From positions 44,388-108,387 of the forward strand of contig NZ_WUQZ01000004.1 in assembly GCF_009829075.1 (NCBI RefSeq): 64,000 nt of DNA. The letters are read 5' to 3'. Under the pieces are notes generated by a model. That model was not told the DNA's origin, searched no databases, and worked only from the letters and a program-made list of their open reading frames with translations. This stretch comes from Sphingobacterium composti. GTDB lineage: Bacteria > Bacteroidota > Bacteroidia > Sphingobacteriales > Sphingobacteriaceae. Below, one piece after another: positions 6,653 through 16,098 of this stretch (within the stretch, counting starts at the first letter, position 1; every line of letters begins with the position of its first letter). Made by a program: the position numbers and the translations under genes.

Positions 6653-7396
6653 TTAATTGTTAAAATACTTTTTTAGGATATTTTCTAAATCAGCAGGTGT
6701 GTCGACAGCATCATTCGAATGTGATGATATTGCTGTTTTGATTTTGTAGCCATTATCGATCCAGCGCAATTGCTCAAGCGCTTCCATAGTTTCCAACTCG
6801 GAGAGAGGAAGAGCGGTTAATTGTTGAAGGATATCAATACGATATCCGTAGATGCCGATATGATTGTAATATGGTCGTTTTGTAAGCCACTGACTAGTTT
6901 CTATACCACGTAAAAATGGTACAGCTTGTCGTGAGAAATAAATAGCTTCACCATTTTTATTTAGCACTACTTTGGGCTTATTCTCATTGAAAAGTTCGTC
7001 TTCATTTTCGACACGTCGTATGAGTGTAGCAATTTCAGTTTCTTTATTCTCAAAACAAGATACTAACAAATCAATCTGTTGTGGATCGATGAAAGGTTCG
7101 TCTCCTTGAATATTGATAGCAACATCAAATCCAACTAAATTTTTGATGACTTCAGCACATCTGTCAGTGCCCGATTCGTGTGTTTCACTTGTTATCATGA
7201 CATTTCCTGCGAAGCTCTTTACATGATCGTAAATACGTTGATCATCGGTCGCAACAATAACTTCTGTCAAGGATGAAGCGTGCTTAGCTTGTTGATATAC
7301 ACGCTGAATCATACTCATACCCGCTATATCAATCAGGGGTTTGCCTGGGAAACGGCTCGATTGATATCGAGCAGGAATAATTCCAATTACTTTCAT
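6653..7396 (-). CDS. kdsB: 3-deoxy-manno-octulosonate cytidylyltransferase
   Basis: CMP-Kdo synthetase: activates Kdo with CTP for lipopolysaccharide inner-core assembly in the cytosol. 247 residues, normal for KdsB. Seen: the N-terminal nucleotide-binding IIPARYQSSRFPGKPL, then EVIVATDD, ETHESGTDRCAEV and INIQGDEPFI, and the C-terminal HIGIYGYR and LSELETMEALEQLRWI. All are hallmarks of the family. It lies in the same direction as glnN upstream but is separated from it by a terminator, so it probably has its own promoter. Confidence 0.96.
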   Translation of the reverse strand: MKVIGIIPARYQSSRFPGKPLIDIAGMSMIQRVYQQAKHASSLTEVIVATDDQRIYDHVKSFAGNVMITSETHESGTDRCAEVIKNLVGFDVAINIQGDEPFIDPQQIDLLVSCFENKETEIATLIRRVENEDELFNENKPKVVLNKNGEAIYFSRQAVPFLRGIETSQWLTKRPYYNHIGIYGYRIDILQQLTALPLSELETMEALEQLRWIDNGYKIKTAISSHSNDAVDTPADLENILKKYFNN

Positions 7397-7424
7397 ATCC
7401 GAAATTTAGGGAATAAATACTTAA

Positions 7425-7460
7425 CAAAAAAAAGTAGCTGTCACAAAATGACAGCTACTT
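7425..7460 (-). terminator. glnN terminator
   Basis: AAGTAGCTGTCA (7432-7443) and TGACAGCTACTT (7449-7460) form a 12-bp stem with a 5-nt loop. On the minus strand a run of T follows (7425-7431). It lies 32 nt beyond the glnN stop. Confidence 0.85.
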
Positions 7461-7491
7461 GAATAATTGAAATATTAAGGTTGGTTAGTTA

Positions 7492-9681
7492 TTAGTGGAT
7501 AAATAACAACTCACGCAATTTTGGTAAAGGCCATTTCGCATCGTCAACGATTTTTTCCAATTTGTTGACATGGTAACGGATTTCATCAAAATATGGTTTT
7601 ACTGCCTCGTCATACGCGATTGATCTCTCGCGAATATCTTCGATGTTATTTGCTTTTTTACGTTCTTGACGCATCGCTTCCGCTTTCTCCAAAATAGTGT
7701 TTGTATGTTTAGAGATACGCTCTACAAGATTCAATTGAGAAGAATATGCTTCTTTGCTCAAACCTAAATCTTTAAGACCTTTTACGTTTTGAATTAATTC
7801 ATTTTGGTAAGTAAAGGCAGCAGGAGCAATTTGACTATTCACTACATCACCAATTACACGCGCTTCGATTTGAAGTTTTTTGTAGAAGTTTTCTAACAAA
7901 ATCTCGTGACGAGCTTCTGATTCACGTTTAGAATAGATGCCTAATCTTTCGAATAATTCTAAAGATTCTTCTGTTACGTATACATCTAATGCTTTTGGCG
8001 TAGATTTGATGTTTGACAAGCCTCTAGCTTCTGCTTCAGCAGCCCACTCATCACTATAACCATTACCTTCAAAACGGATAGCTTTAGAATCTTTGATGTA
8101 TTTACGAACTACGTTCAAGATAGCTAAATCTTTTTTCGTTCCTTTTTTGATTTGTTTATCTACTTCAGCTTTGAATTCGATCAATTGAGCTGCTACGATA
8201 GCATTCAAAATTGTCATTGGCAATGCTGAGTTTGCCGAAGAACCTACTGCACGGAATTCAAATTTATTACCTGTGAATGCGAAAGGTGAAGTACGGTTAC
8301 GGTCAGTAGTATCCAATCTCAATTCAGGGATTTTTGGGATACCGTGCCACAAGTTCGTTTCAGCTTTTACTTTTTTCGCTACGCGTGCTGATTCTACCTC
8401 TTCTAATATTTCGTCCAATTGAGAACCTAAGAAGATAGAAATGATAGCAGGAGGAGCTTCGTTAGCACCTAGACGGTGATCATTGGAGTGACTCGCGATA
8501 GAAGCACGTAATAAGTCCGCATATTCATAAACTGCTTTGATTGTATTGACAAAGAATGTCAAGAACATCAAGTTGTTTTTAGGCGTTTTTCCTGGAGATA
8601 ATAAGTTGACACCAGTATTCGTGATTAATGACCAGTTGTTGTGTTTACCTGAACCATTTACACCAGAATAAGGTTTTTCGTGTAATAAAACTTTGAAATT
8701 GTGGCGAATTGCCACTTGCTCCATTACATTCATCAACAATTGGTTGTGATCGATAGCCAAGTTGATTTCTTCGTACATAGGCGCACACTCAAATTGAGAA
8801 GGAGCAACCTCGTTGTGACGAGTTTTCAATGGAATACCCAATTTTAAAGCTTCATTTTCTAAGTCTACCATGAATGCTAATACGCGCTCAGGGATAGCAC
8901 CAAAATAATGATCTTCTAATTGTTGACCTTTAGCCGACATGTGTCCGAACAAAGTACGACCAGTCAATTGTAAATCAGGACGCGCGTTGTATAAAGCTAA
9001 GTCTACTAAGAAATATTCTTGTTCAATACCTAAAGAGGCATTTACTTTAGTTACTTGTTTGTCGAAATATTGTGCTACATCAGTCGCTGCTTTATCTACC
9101 GCTGCTACAGCTTTCAATAAAGGTGCTTTGTAGTCTAATGATTCACCTGTGTAAGAAACGAATACAGTAGGGATACATAAAGTTTTACCAGCGATAGTCT
9201 CGTAGATAAAGGCTGGAGATGAAGGATCCCAAGCTGTGTAACCACGCGCTTCGAATGTATTACGTATACCACCGTTAGGGAAAGAAGAAGCATCAGGCTC
9301 TTGTTGTACTAATGCATCACCTGTGAATTTTTCAATTGCATTGCCATTATCATCAGGTTCGAAAAAAGCATCATGTTTCTCCGCAGTAGTTCCTGTCAAC
9401 GGTTGGAACCAGTGCGTGTAGTGAGAAGCACCATTTTCGATAGCCCAAGTTTTCATCGCTTGCGAAATTACATCTGCTAATTCGCGTGAAATTTGAGAAC
9501 CTTCTTCGATTGCTTTGCTTAATTCTTTAAAAACTGTTTTAGGCAAGTAAGCTTGCATTTTAGCATTCGTGAAAACATTCTTTCCGTAAATGTTAATCGC
9601 TCTTTTGGTACTTACTTTTTCTTCTGGTAACGCTATTCTTGAGGCAGCAGCGCTAACGGTTTCAAATCTGAAGTTTGACAT
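7492..9681 (-). CDS. glnN: Glutamine synthetase type III
   Basis: GSIII makes glutamine from glutamate, ammonia and ATP; it is the dodecameric form typical of Bacteroidota and cyanobacteria. 729 residues fits the family (about 700-730). Seen: the GSIII N-terminal segment FGKNVF-like (YGKNVFTNAKMQAYLP), the HYTHWFQPLTGTTAEKHD region, IEQEYFLVD, TRHNEVAPSQFECAP (metal/glutamate site), VNGSGKHNNWS, and the DRNRTSPFAFTGNKFEFR ATP/ammonia region. Monocistronic, with a candidate promoter 50 nt upstream and a strong terminator. Confidence 0.97.
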   Translation of the reverse strand: MSNFRFETVSAAASRIALPEEKVSTKRAINIYGKNVFTNAKMQAYLPKTVFKELSKAIEEGSQISRELADVISQAMKTWAIENGASHYTHWFQPLTGTTAEKHDAFFEPDDNGNAIEKFTGDALVQQEPDASSFPNGGIRNTFEARGYTAWDPSSPAFIYETIAGKTLCIPTVFVSYTGESLDYKAPLLKAVAAVDKAATDVAQYFDKQVTKVNASLGIEQEYFLVDLALYNARPDLQLTGRTLFGHMSAKGQQLEDHYFGAIPERVLAFMVDLENEALKLGIPLKTRHNEVAPSQFECAPMYEEINLAIDHNQLLMNVMEQVAIRHNFKVLLHEKPYSGVNGSGKHNNWSLITNTGVNLLSPGKTPKNNLMFLTFFVNTIKAVYEYADLLRASIASHSNDHRLGANEAPPAIISIFLGSQLDEILEEVESARVAKKVKAETNLWHGIPKIPELRLDTTDRNRTSPFAFTGNKFEFRAVGSSANSALPMTILNAIVAAQLIEFKAEVDKQIKKGTKKDLAILNVVRKYIKDSKAIRFEGNGYSDEWAAEAEARGLSNIKSTPKALDVYVTEESLELFERLGIYSKRESEARHEILLENFYKKLQIEARVIGDVVNSQIAPAAFTYQNELIQNVKGLKDLGLSKEAYSSQLNLVERISKHTNTILEKAEAMRQERKKANNIEDIRERSIAYDEAVKPYFDEIRYHVNKLEKIVDDAKWPLPKLRELLFIH

Positions 9682-9731
9682 CTTATGTTTGTTTGGTTGT
9701 TTTTTTGTTGTTTTATGTAAAATATGATGAT

Positions 9732-9739
9732 CAAAAATA
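9732..9739 (-). promoter_or_regulatory. Candidate glnN -7 box in AT-rich 387-bp gap
   Basis: TATTTTTG on the minus strand matches TAnnTTTG, 50 nt before the glnN ATG. No clear TTTG -33 element is seen. The remaining gap up to 10017 is very AT-rich, and I see no gene in it. Confidence 0.5.
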
Positions 9740-10017
9740 CATTATGATTTTAGATTTTTATAATTTTTTTTGAAAAATTTTGCAAAAAGCATCTTAAAAG
9801 TAAGTTTTTGTAGATATTTATATTGGTTTATCTGTGTTTTTTGTTTAAAATTTGATTTTTTGGCAATAAATTTTGTAAAAATTGTGTTTTTGAGTGCTTA
9901 CTTACTAAAAATGACTATTTAAAAATTTTATTATGTTAACATAAAAGATGTGTTTTGGTTATAATTGAATAGTTGTGTTTGTGTTGTGATATTTAGGATA
10001 TGATAATTCCTGACAGT

Positions 10018-10052
10018 AAAAAAGGTTCAGATTTATAGTCTGAACCTTTTTG
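10018..10052 (-). terminator. Terminator of the S9 peptidase gene
   Basis: AAAGGTTCAGA and TCTGAACCTTT (10021-10049) form an 11-bp stem; on the minus strand it ends in a T run. It lies 17 nt past the stop at 10069. Confidence 0.85.
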
Positions 10053-10068
10053 ATCTAATTTAGAAATT

Positions 10069-12912
10069 CTAGTAATCTGTTTCTTGCAATCCCCATTCGA
10101 TACCTTTATCAATAGCTTTAACACCATGTTTTATCCAATCGGCAGCAGGCTTACCTTTTAAGAAGTGATCGAAAAACTGTGCTTGGCGTTTTTGAATGTC
10201 TTTACGGTTTTGACGTTGCATCAAATTATGTTCATCTCCATTGTAATTTAACAACCACACTGGTTTTTGTAATCGACGTAACGCTGTAAACATTTCTATG
10301 CCTTGATACCACGGCACAGCACCATCATTATCGTTGTGCATAATAGCTACTGGAGTAGTCACTTTATCTAGGAAGAACAATGGTGAGTTTTCAATATACA
10401 AATCACGATTTTCCCAAAGTGTAGCACCTAGACGACTTTGCGTCTTTTCGTATTGAAATTGTCTGGACATACCTGTCTGCCAGCGTATACCGCCATAAGC
10501 AGATGTCATGTTTACAACAGGAGCACCAGACCATGCAGCAGCATACATATCGGTGCGCGTAATCAAGTGTGCGACTTGGTATCCACCCCAACTTTGTCCT
10601 TGTATCGCCATTTTTGACTCCTCCACCCATGGGTTTTGTGCTAAATATCTCATGCCTGAATTCACGTATTCTTCTGCCGCTTTTCCAGGATGACCTGTTT
10701 GATAACGAATATCTGGCGAGAAAACCAAATAGCCATTACTTACGAAGTAAGAAATCATTAATCGTGATGGCGTAGGAGCTGGCTCGTGGTAGCTGTATAA
10801 TCCTTCAGTATGCGTCTCGTAGAAATACGATATAATTGGATATTTTTTATTCGGATCGAAATCTTCAGGTTTGTATAGAATTCCTTCGGCTGCATAACCG
10901 TTTGGCGTAGTCCATTGTACCAATTCAGCAGTTCCCCAATTATAGTTTTTCTGTTGAGGATTAATGTCTGTAAGCCTAGTAAGGTTTATAAAGTCTTTCG
11001 TTAGATATAAATCAGGATATTCAACATAATTCTCGCGTGAAAGTGCGTATACAGTATTATCTTCGTTAGAAATTAATCTTTTATAAACATTTTTAGATTG
11101 AATTATTTCTTTTAAACCATTTTTCTTACCTATATCTAATTTGAAAAAACCATTTTCTTTCGTTTTCTCGTTAAATGAAGTCAATAATAATGATTTCTTA
11201 GAATTAATTACGTTTGATGCTTCGCGTGGATTATTGCTTCTGAAAAGTTGCGCACGTAATACAATATTATTTTGACGTCCAAAGTTGTTTGTAATATTAA
11301 CTTTGTTTTTTCCATCTAAACTAAAATACCATATATCATATCTGTCATTTACATATATACCTTTTCCGTCATCAGACCAACCTCCATAATTATATGAACT
11401 TGGTAAGGCTGGCACATCATTTAGCTCATCAGCAAAGGACACCGGAATTCCATCAGATAGTGTAGTTTCTTGTTGGGTTTTAATATCATATACCGACCAT
11501 ATTGATTTGTCCATATCATAAAATGCCACATGTGATGCATTGGGCGATAAATAAGCTTGACCTACATGGTTTGATTTGATTAATCGTCTTGTGCCATTAT
11601 TCGTAGAAATAAGGTAGATGTCCTGAGGATTACCTAACGACCATTGGGTTGCGATTTTGTTTTCTTTAGACATTTGAGATGTTAATGCCCATTCTTCATT
11701 TCCACTGGTGGTAGTAAATAACCGGCTAAGGTTTTCGTCAATTAATGGTATTAACCTATTATTGTTGAAATGGTACACAGCTTCATAGCTTTTTGCACGT
11801 TCACGTCCTACATTCACGAGTTGTTGTGTCATTAATGATTCATCTTGCCAATGCCATATATCGACTTTCGCATGTTCGAAATCCACTAATGTCGTATCTT
11901 TTACTTTTGGAATTGGAGCTAACCCTAATAGCAATTTTTTACCATCAGCACTAAAATTCAAGTTTCCATCTCCTGAGATGTACCAATTTTTAGGAATACT
12001 AGGAGTTTGTTTGTCTAATAGAATACTAGCTGTGTCGATTTGCCAATTATAATGATAGACTTTAAAATCTTTTATTTGCGCTTTCTCGGAAGATTTATCC
12101 GCTAAAAAGACTAATCTTTGCGATAAATCATCAAAACTTATGTTTTTGTATGTTCCTTTACCATTACTTATCTTCTTTTCTGATTTCTTTGCTAAATCAT
12201 AAATATATAAGCCTGCAACTCCCGTAGTATCTTTGTCTGCTCCTTTTTTATTGTAAACTAAATACTTTTCATTGTCATCAAAATAATAATTGTCAGCTTT
12301 CCAAATTTGAACAGTGTCTTTGCTTTGAAGATTGTAAATAATAAGAACCGTTTCTTTTTTTGCAGGAGTCTTTTTTGTAGCAACAGATTTTGTTGATGTA
12401 CTGTCCAAATTAACAATCTTTTTCGCTGTATCTTGTTTGGTTAATACTTCTACTTCTTGTTGATATGCTATAAAAGAAGTTGCCAATCTAGGTGATTTCC
12501 AGTTTTTAATAGCGCCAAGATTTAAAGATTCTTTGGTCGTAATATTAAAAACAGAAAGAGAATCTTTTGGCATTTCATCAAGCTTCTTTTTCTTAATTTT
12601 AGCTTCGCGGGTTTCTTTGAAAAATGGTTTGATATTACTAATAAAAAATCTTTCATTTTCAGTAATTTTAGAGGAAGTTCCTCTTTCGAGCCTAAAAATG
12701 AGATTATTTTGCTGATCCTTTAATTCAGTTATTGCATCACCTTCTTGTGGTGAAACAGTGTAGTAAATAAATTTTCCTGATTTGGAAAAATTTTGTGTGG
12801 AAATGTTTTTCCACGAATCAAAAACTGTATGATCAATAGGTGGCTTTTGTTGGGCATATCCATGAAGAGATATAGTGATTAGAAGTGCCGTGTGCAGTGT
12901 TTTATTTTTCAT
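10069..12912 (-). CDS. Prolyl oligopeptidase-family (S9) serine peptidase
   Basis: Secreted or periplasmic S9 peptidase, 947 residues from ATG 12912. That start gives a clean signal peptide (KNKTLHTALLITISLHGYAQ); the frame runs 24 codons further upstream without one. A long beta-propeller-like N-terminal domain precedes the alpha/beta hydrolase domain. Catalytic Ser is about 774 in GQSWGGYQ, Asp about 862 in HNDNDGAVPW and His about 895 in GDEHNLM. It probably trims oligopeptides in the periplasm; substrate unknown. Divergent from the SIMPL gene, with a 117-bp intergenic region. Confidence 0.92.
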   Translation of the reverse strand: MKNKTLHTALLITISLHGYAQQKPPIDHTVFDSWKNISTQNFSKSGKFIYYTVSPQEGDAITELKDQQNNLIFRLERGTSSKITENERFFISNIKPFFKETREAKIKKKKLDEMPKDSLSVFNITTKESLNLGAIKNWKSPRLATSFIAYQQEVEVLTKQDTAKKIVNLDSTSTKSVATKKTPAKKETVLIIYNLQSKDTVQIWKADNYYFDDNEKYLVYNKKGADKDTTGVAGLYIYDLAKKSEKKISNGKGTYKNISFDDLSQRLVFLADKSSEKAQIKDFKVYHYNWQIDTASILLDKQTPSIPKNWYISGDGNLNFSADGKKLLLGLAPIPKVKDTTLVDFEHAKVDIWHWQDESLMTQQLVNVGRERAKSYEAVYHFNNNRLIPLIDENLSRLFTTTSGNEEWALTSQMSKENKIATQWSLGNPQDIYLISTNNGTRRLIKSNHVGQAYLSPNASHVAFYDMDKSIWSVYDIKTQQETTLSDGIPVSFADELNDVPALPSSYNYGGWSDDGKGIYVNDRYDIWYFSLDGKNKVNITNNFGRQNNIVLRAQLFRSNNPREASNVINSKKSLLLTSFNEKTKENGFFKLDIGKKNGLKEIIQSKNVYKRLISNEDNTVYALSRENYVEYPDLYLTKDFINLTRLTDINPQQKNYNWGTAELVQWTTPNGYAAEGILYKPEDFDPNKKYPIISYFYETHTEGLYSYHEPAPTPSRLMISYFVSNGYLVFSPDIRYQTGHPGKAAEEYVNSGMRYLAQNPWVEESKMAIQGQSWGGYQVAHLITRTDMYAAAWSGAPVVNMTSAYGGIRWQTGMSRQFQYEKTQSRLGATLWENRDLYIENSPLFFLDKVTTPVAIMHNDNDGAVPWYQGIEMFTALRRLQKPVWLLNYNGDEHNLMQRQNRKDIQKRQAQFFDHFLKGKPAADWIKHGVKAIDKGIEWGLQETDY

Positions 12913-13029
12913 TAGGGCAATCATTATTGTTTGTGGAATAAAAGTAGGAATTATAGAATTATCTTTTTGCAACAATTTTGGCACGTTAATTACTATTAGT
13001 ACGTTATAAAGAAAACTAAATATATAATT

Positions 13030-13761
13030 ATGAAATCTACAACCGTAATCGTAAGTATCATTGCTGCTATAGCAGTCATATCGGCGGCTTTTATTTTGGG
13101 TAATGCCTATAAATATAAATTCAAGGTAAATAATACTATCAATGTAACTGGTAATGCAAAGAAGGATTTTGAGTCTGATATTGTAAAGTGGTCAGCTTTA
13201 TACAGCCGTAAATCAATGAATCTGAGTGAAGCCTCAGAGCAATTGCGTCAAGACCGTGATATGGTTAAAAATTTTCTGATTCAAAAAGGTATTAAAGAAA
13301 ATGAAATTTTGTTTGATGCAGTAAATATTATACGTGATTTCAGTTACCATACGGATGAGCGTGGTAATAGTTATAATACGTTTACAGGCTATAGTTTGAA
13401 TCAGACTGTAAGTGTAGAGTCTCGCGATCTCGACAAAGTAGATAATGCATCTCGGGAGATATCGGGATTAATTTCACAAGGGGTGGAGTTAGCATCTAAT
13501 GCGCCAAATTATTATTATTCCAAACTAGAAGATTTGAAATTAGCACTTATTGCTGAAGCTTCACAAAATGCAAAATCTAGAGCAGAAAATATAGCAAAAG
13601 AGTCAGGCAGTAGTTTAGGGACATTATTGAAAGCTGATCTAGGCGTATTTCAAATAACCGGTCAAAATAATAATGAAGATTTTTCGTATGGTGGAGTTTT
13701 CAATACGACATCAAGGGCTAAAACAGCGAATATAACCGTAAAAGTGAGTTACGGTCAATAA
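13030..13761 (+). CDS. SIMPL domain-containing protein
   Basis: 243-residue protein with an N-terminal membrane anchor (VIVSIIAAIAVISAAFILGN, about residues 5-25), then a SIMPL (DUF541) domain. Seen: INVTGNAKKDFESDIVKW at the start of the domain and the C-terminal TSRAKTANITVKVSYG strand. SIMPL proteins are envelope proteins linked to stress tolerance or channel-like oligomers, but no reaction is known. Stand-alone gene, followed by the tRNA cluster. Confidence 0.88.
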   Translation: MKSTTVIVSIIAAIAVISAAFILGNAYKYKFKVNNTINVTGNAKKDFESDIVKWSALYSRKSMNLSEASEQLRQDRDMVKNFLIQKGIKENEILFDAVNIIRDFSYHTDERGNSYNTFTGYSLNQTVSVESRDLDKVDNASREISGLISQGVELASNAPNYYYSKLEDLKLALIAEASQNAKSRAENIAKESGSSLGTLLKADLGVFQITGQNNNEDFSYGGVFNTTSRAKTANITVKVSYGQ

Positions 13762-13839
13762 TGAATTAAATTGAATATTAAAAAATTGGTTTGATATTCA
13801 GTTTATTACTGTTTAAGTATGGTTTTTAGGTTCTAAATA

Positions 13840-13871
13840 TTTGGATTATTGGTTTCAAGTTTAGATATTTG
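13840..13871 (+). promoter_or_regulatory. Candidate promoter of the tRNA-Thr/Tyr/Thr cluster
   Basis: TTTG (13840-13843) lies 20 nt before GATATTTG (13864-13871), close to the Bacteroidota TTTG-N19-TAnnTTTG pattern, and 21 nt before the first tRNA. Confidence 0.45.
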
Positions 13872-13892
13872 CACCACGTTCTTAAACAGTAC

Positions 13893-13965
<73 letters not shown>

Positions 13966-13988
13966 CAAATGTGAGAATTCACAGGTCT

Positions 13989-14069
13989 GGAGGGGTTCCA
14001 GAGCGGTCAAATGGGACGGACTGTAAATCCGTTGCTTCGGCTTCGAAGGTTCGAATCCTTCTCCCTCCA
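13989..14069 (+). tRNA. tRNA-Tyr (GTA)
   Basis: 81-nt class II tRNA with a long variable arm (TGCTTCGGCTTCGAAG). Acceptor GGAGGGG/TCCCTCC contains one G-U pair. The anticodon loop CTGTAAA gives anticodon GTA; T-arm GGTTCGAATCC. Confidence 0.97.
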
Positions 14070-14078
14070 CTCCAAAAA

Positions 14079-14151
<73 letters not shown>

Positions 14152-14157
14152 CTAATC

Positions 14158-14193
14158 AAAAAACTCCACTTCAAAGAAGTGGAGTTTTTTTTG
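14158..14193 (+). terminator. Terminator of the tRNA-Thr/Tyr/Thr operon
   Basis: AAACTCCACTTC and GAAGTGGAGTTT with an AAA loop, followed by T8. It begins 7 nt after the last tRNA. Confidence 0.9.
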
Positions 14194-14399
14194 TTTACGA
14201 TAATTGCCAGTCATTTATAATCCAATTTTTCATAAATTCTATCGACATTTATTTGAGATTTTTATTAAAGATATGCTTGATGTTATTCGAATAAAAAACA
14301 ATCTTACATATATTTTGTATTTATTTCTAGATCAAGTGTTCAAAGGTTGGTAGATACGAATTGTGTTAAGTACAAAGGGAAACTTTTTTTAGAAATTCA

Positions 14400-14433
14400 T
14401 AAAAAAAGCCTCTGAATTTTCAGAAGCTTTTTC
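14400..14433 (-). terminator. Terminator of the tRNA-Phe operon
   Basis: AAAAAGCCTCTGAA and TTCAGAAGCTTTTT form an imperfect stem. On the minus strand it ends in a T run, 5 nt after the last tRNA-Phe. The 206 bp between this hairpin and the previous terminator (14194-14399) show no gene. Confidence 0.8.
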
Positions 14434-14437
14434 TTAG

Positions 14438-14510
14438 TGGTGCCAGCTGGATTCGAACCAGCGACACAAGGATTTTCAGTCCTTTGCTCTACCAACTGAG
14501 CTATGGCACC
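14438..14510 (-). tRNA. tRNA-Phe (GAA), copy 3 of 3
   Basis: 73 nt. Acceptor GGTGCCA/TGGCACC, anticodon loop CTGAAAA with anticodon GAA, T-arm GGTTCGAATCC. Last in transcription order of three identical genes. Confidence 0.97.
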
Positions 14511-14553
14511 TTTCAAGTTTTTGATTATAAACTGTTACTTTCAGTTTTTTTGG

Positions 14554-14626
14554 TGGTGCCAGCTGGATTCGAACCAGCGACACAAGGATTTTCAGTCCTT
14601 TGCTCTACCAACTGAGCTATGGCACC
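14554..14626 (-). tRNA. tRNA-Phe (GAA), copy 2 of 3
   Basis: Identical in sequence to the copies at 14438 and 14668. The spacers on both sides are near-identical (GTTTTTGATTA..AAACTGTTACTTTC), so the unit was duplicated in tandem with a period of 114-116 bp. Confidence 0.97.
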
Positions 14627-14667
14627 TTAAGTTTTTGATTAGAAACTGTTACTTTCAGTTTTTTTGG

Positions 14668-14740
14668 TGGTGCCAGCTGGATTCGAACCAGCGACACAAG
14701 GATTTTCAGTCCTTTGCTCTACCAACTGAGCTATGGCACC
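14668..14740 (-). tRNA. tRNA-Phe (GAA), copy 1 of 3
   Basis: Promoter-proximal copy of the tandem tRNA-Phe genes; same 73-nt sequence, anticodon GAA. Confidence 0.97.
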
Positions 14741-14773
14741 TTTTTCAGCAACAATTTATCTTTTGTTGCGTTG

Positions 14774-14781
14774 CAAATGTA
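14774..14781 (-). promoter_or_regulatory. tRNA-Phe operon -7 box
   Basis: TACATTTG on the minus strand fits TAnnTTTG exactly, 33 nt before the first tRNA-Phe. No such box occurs between the copies, so they are probably cotranscribed. Confidence 0.6.
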
Positions 14782-14900
14782 GCTTCTTTTTTTGAAATCT
14801 AAAACATTCCAAGCATTTATTTTTACTTAATTTTCCAATTACTTGATTTTGATTAAGATAAAATTACATGAAATAAACACGGTTATACATGTTTTTAGGG

Positions 14901-14908
14901 TATCTTTG
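14901..14908 (+). promoter_or_regulatory. mnmA -7 box
   Basis: TATCTTTG fits TAnnTTTG, 17 nt before the mnmA ATG, implying a very short leader. Confidence 0.6.
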
Positions 14909-14925
14909 CACTTTAATAATTTGAT

Positions 14926-16017
14926 ATGAGTAAAAAGGGTAGAGTATTGGTCGCGATGAGTGGTGGGGTAGACAGTTCAGTTGCGGCTGTGATGTTGCAT
15001 GAGCAGGGGTATGAAGTGATTGGTATTACGATGAAAACTTGGGATTATGCAAGTTCAGGAGGTTCATCGAAAGAAACTGGCTGTTGTAGTTTGGATAGTA
15101 TCAATGATGCGCGTTCGTTGGCTGTGAGCTATGGTTTCCCTCATTATATTCTAGATATACGTAATGAATTTGGTGATTATGTAATTGACAATTTTGTCGA
15201 TGAGTATATTGCTGGTCGTACGCCAAATCCTTGTGTATTGTGCAATACGCACATCAAATGGGAAGCTTTAATTAAGCGTGCTGATAAGTTGGATTGTGAG
15301 TTTATCGCAACAGGTCATTATGCTAATATACGTCAGCATGATAATGGTCGTTATGTGATTTCAAAAGGTTTGGATGAACATAAAGACCAATCTTATGTGC
15401 TTTGGGGCGTCTCACAAGAGAATTTGGCAAGAACGCAATTTCCTTTGGGGTCATATCATAAGTCAGAAATTAAGCAAATGGCTTTGGATATGGGGCAACA
15501 TGAATTAGCAAATAAATCTGAAAGTTACGAAATCTGTTTCGTGCCAAATAATGATTACCGTGATTTCTTGCGTACCAAAAGACCAACATTAGACCAAGAG
15601 ATTGGTCCGGGTAATTTTATCTTGTCTGACGGTACTGTGGTAGGGCAACATATTGGTTATCCTTATTTTACCATAGGACAACGTAAAGGTTTGGGAATTG
15701 CATTAGGGAAACCGATGTTTGTAATTGAAATCTTACCAGAAAGCAATTCAGTAGTTTTGGGTGAAGAGCATGAATTGGAAAAAACACAAGCTTTCGTACG
15801 CAATATAAATTTAGTGAAGTACGCTTCAATCGACGAACCGATGGAAGCTGTTACGAAAATCCGTTATAAAGACGCTGGAGCACAATCTATATTGACGCAG
15901 CAAGGAGATATCATGCAAGTGGATTTTCCACATGCGGTAAAAGGTATTGCTCCTGGTCAATCAGCTGTGTTTTACGAAGGAAACGACCTTTTGGGTGGTG
16001 GATTTTTGATGAAATAA
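14926..16017 (+). CDS. mnmA: tRNA 2-thiouridine synthase MnmA
   Basis: tRNA-specific 2-thiouridylase: thiolates U34 of tRNA-Lys, -Glu and -Gln using ATP and a persulfide relay. 363 residues, normal for the family. Seen: the PP-loop MSGGVDSSVAA at residues 11-21, the catalytic cysteines C106 (NPCVLCN) and C204 (YEICFVP), ATGHYA, and the C-terminal FTIGQRKGLGIA beta-barrel region. It shares a convergent terminator with rimK. Its position beside two tRNA operons is probably coincidental. Confidence 0.97.
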   Translation: MSKKGRVLVAMSGGVDSSVAAVMLHEQGYEVIGITMKTWDYASSGGSSKETGCCSLDSINDARSLAVSYGFPHYILDIRNEFGDYVIDNFVDEYIAGRTPNPCVLCNTHIKWEALIKRADKLDCEFIATGHYANIRQHDNGRYVISKGLDEHKDQSYVLWGVSQENLARTQFPLGSYHKSEIKQMALDMGQHELANKSESYEICFVPNNDYRDFLRTKRPTLDQEIGPGNFILSDGTVVGQHIGYPYFTIGQRKGLGIALGKPMFVIEILPESNSVVLGEEHELEKTQAFVRNINLVKYASIDEPMEAVTKIRYKDAGAQSILTQQGDIMQVDFPHAVKGIAPGQSAVFYEGNDLLGGGFLMK

Positions 16018-16058
16018 GTAGTTAAAAACTAATATTTACGATAGTTTCACTTTATTGT

Positions 16059-16098
16059 TAAAAAAGAAAGCAAGCTTTTAAAGCTTGCTTTCTTTTTT
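16059..16098. terminator. Bidirectional terminator, loop is the rimK stop codon
   Basis: A perfect 18-bp stem (16060-16077 with 16081-16098) has the 3-nt loop TTA, which is exactly the rimK stop codon read on the minus strand. The A and T runs at its ends serve both mnmA and rimK. Confidence 0.9.

Noticed and set aside
14503..14802. Plus-strand open frame of 99 codons across the tRNA-Phe genes
   Set aside because: It is the antisense of three tandem tRNA genes; the repeated peptide only reflects the repeated tRNA.
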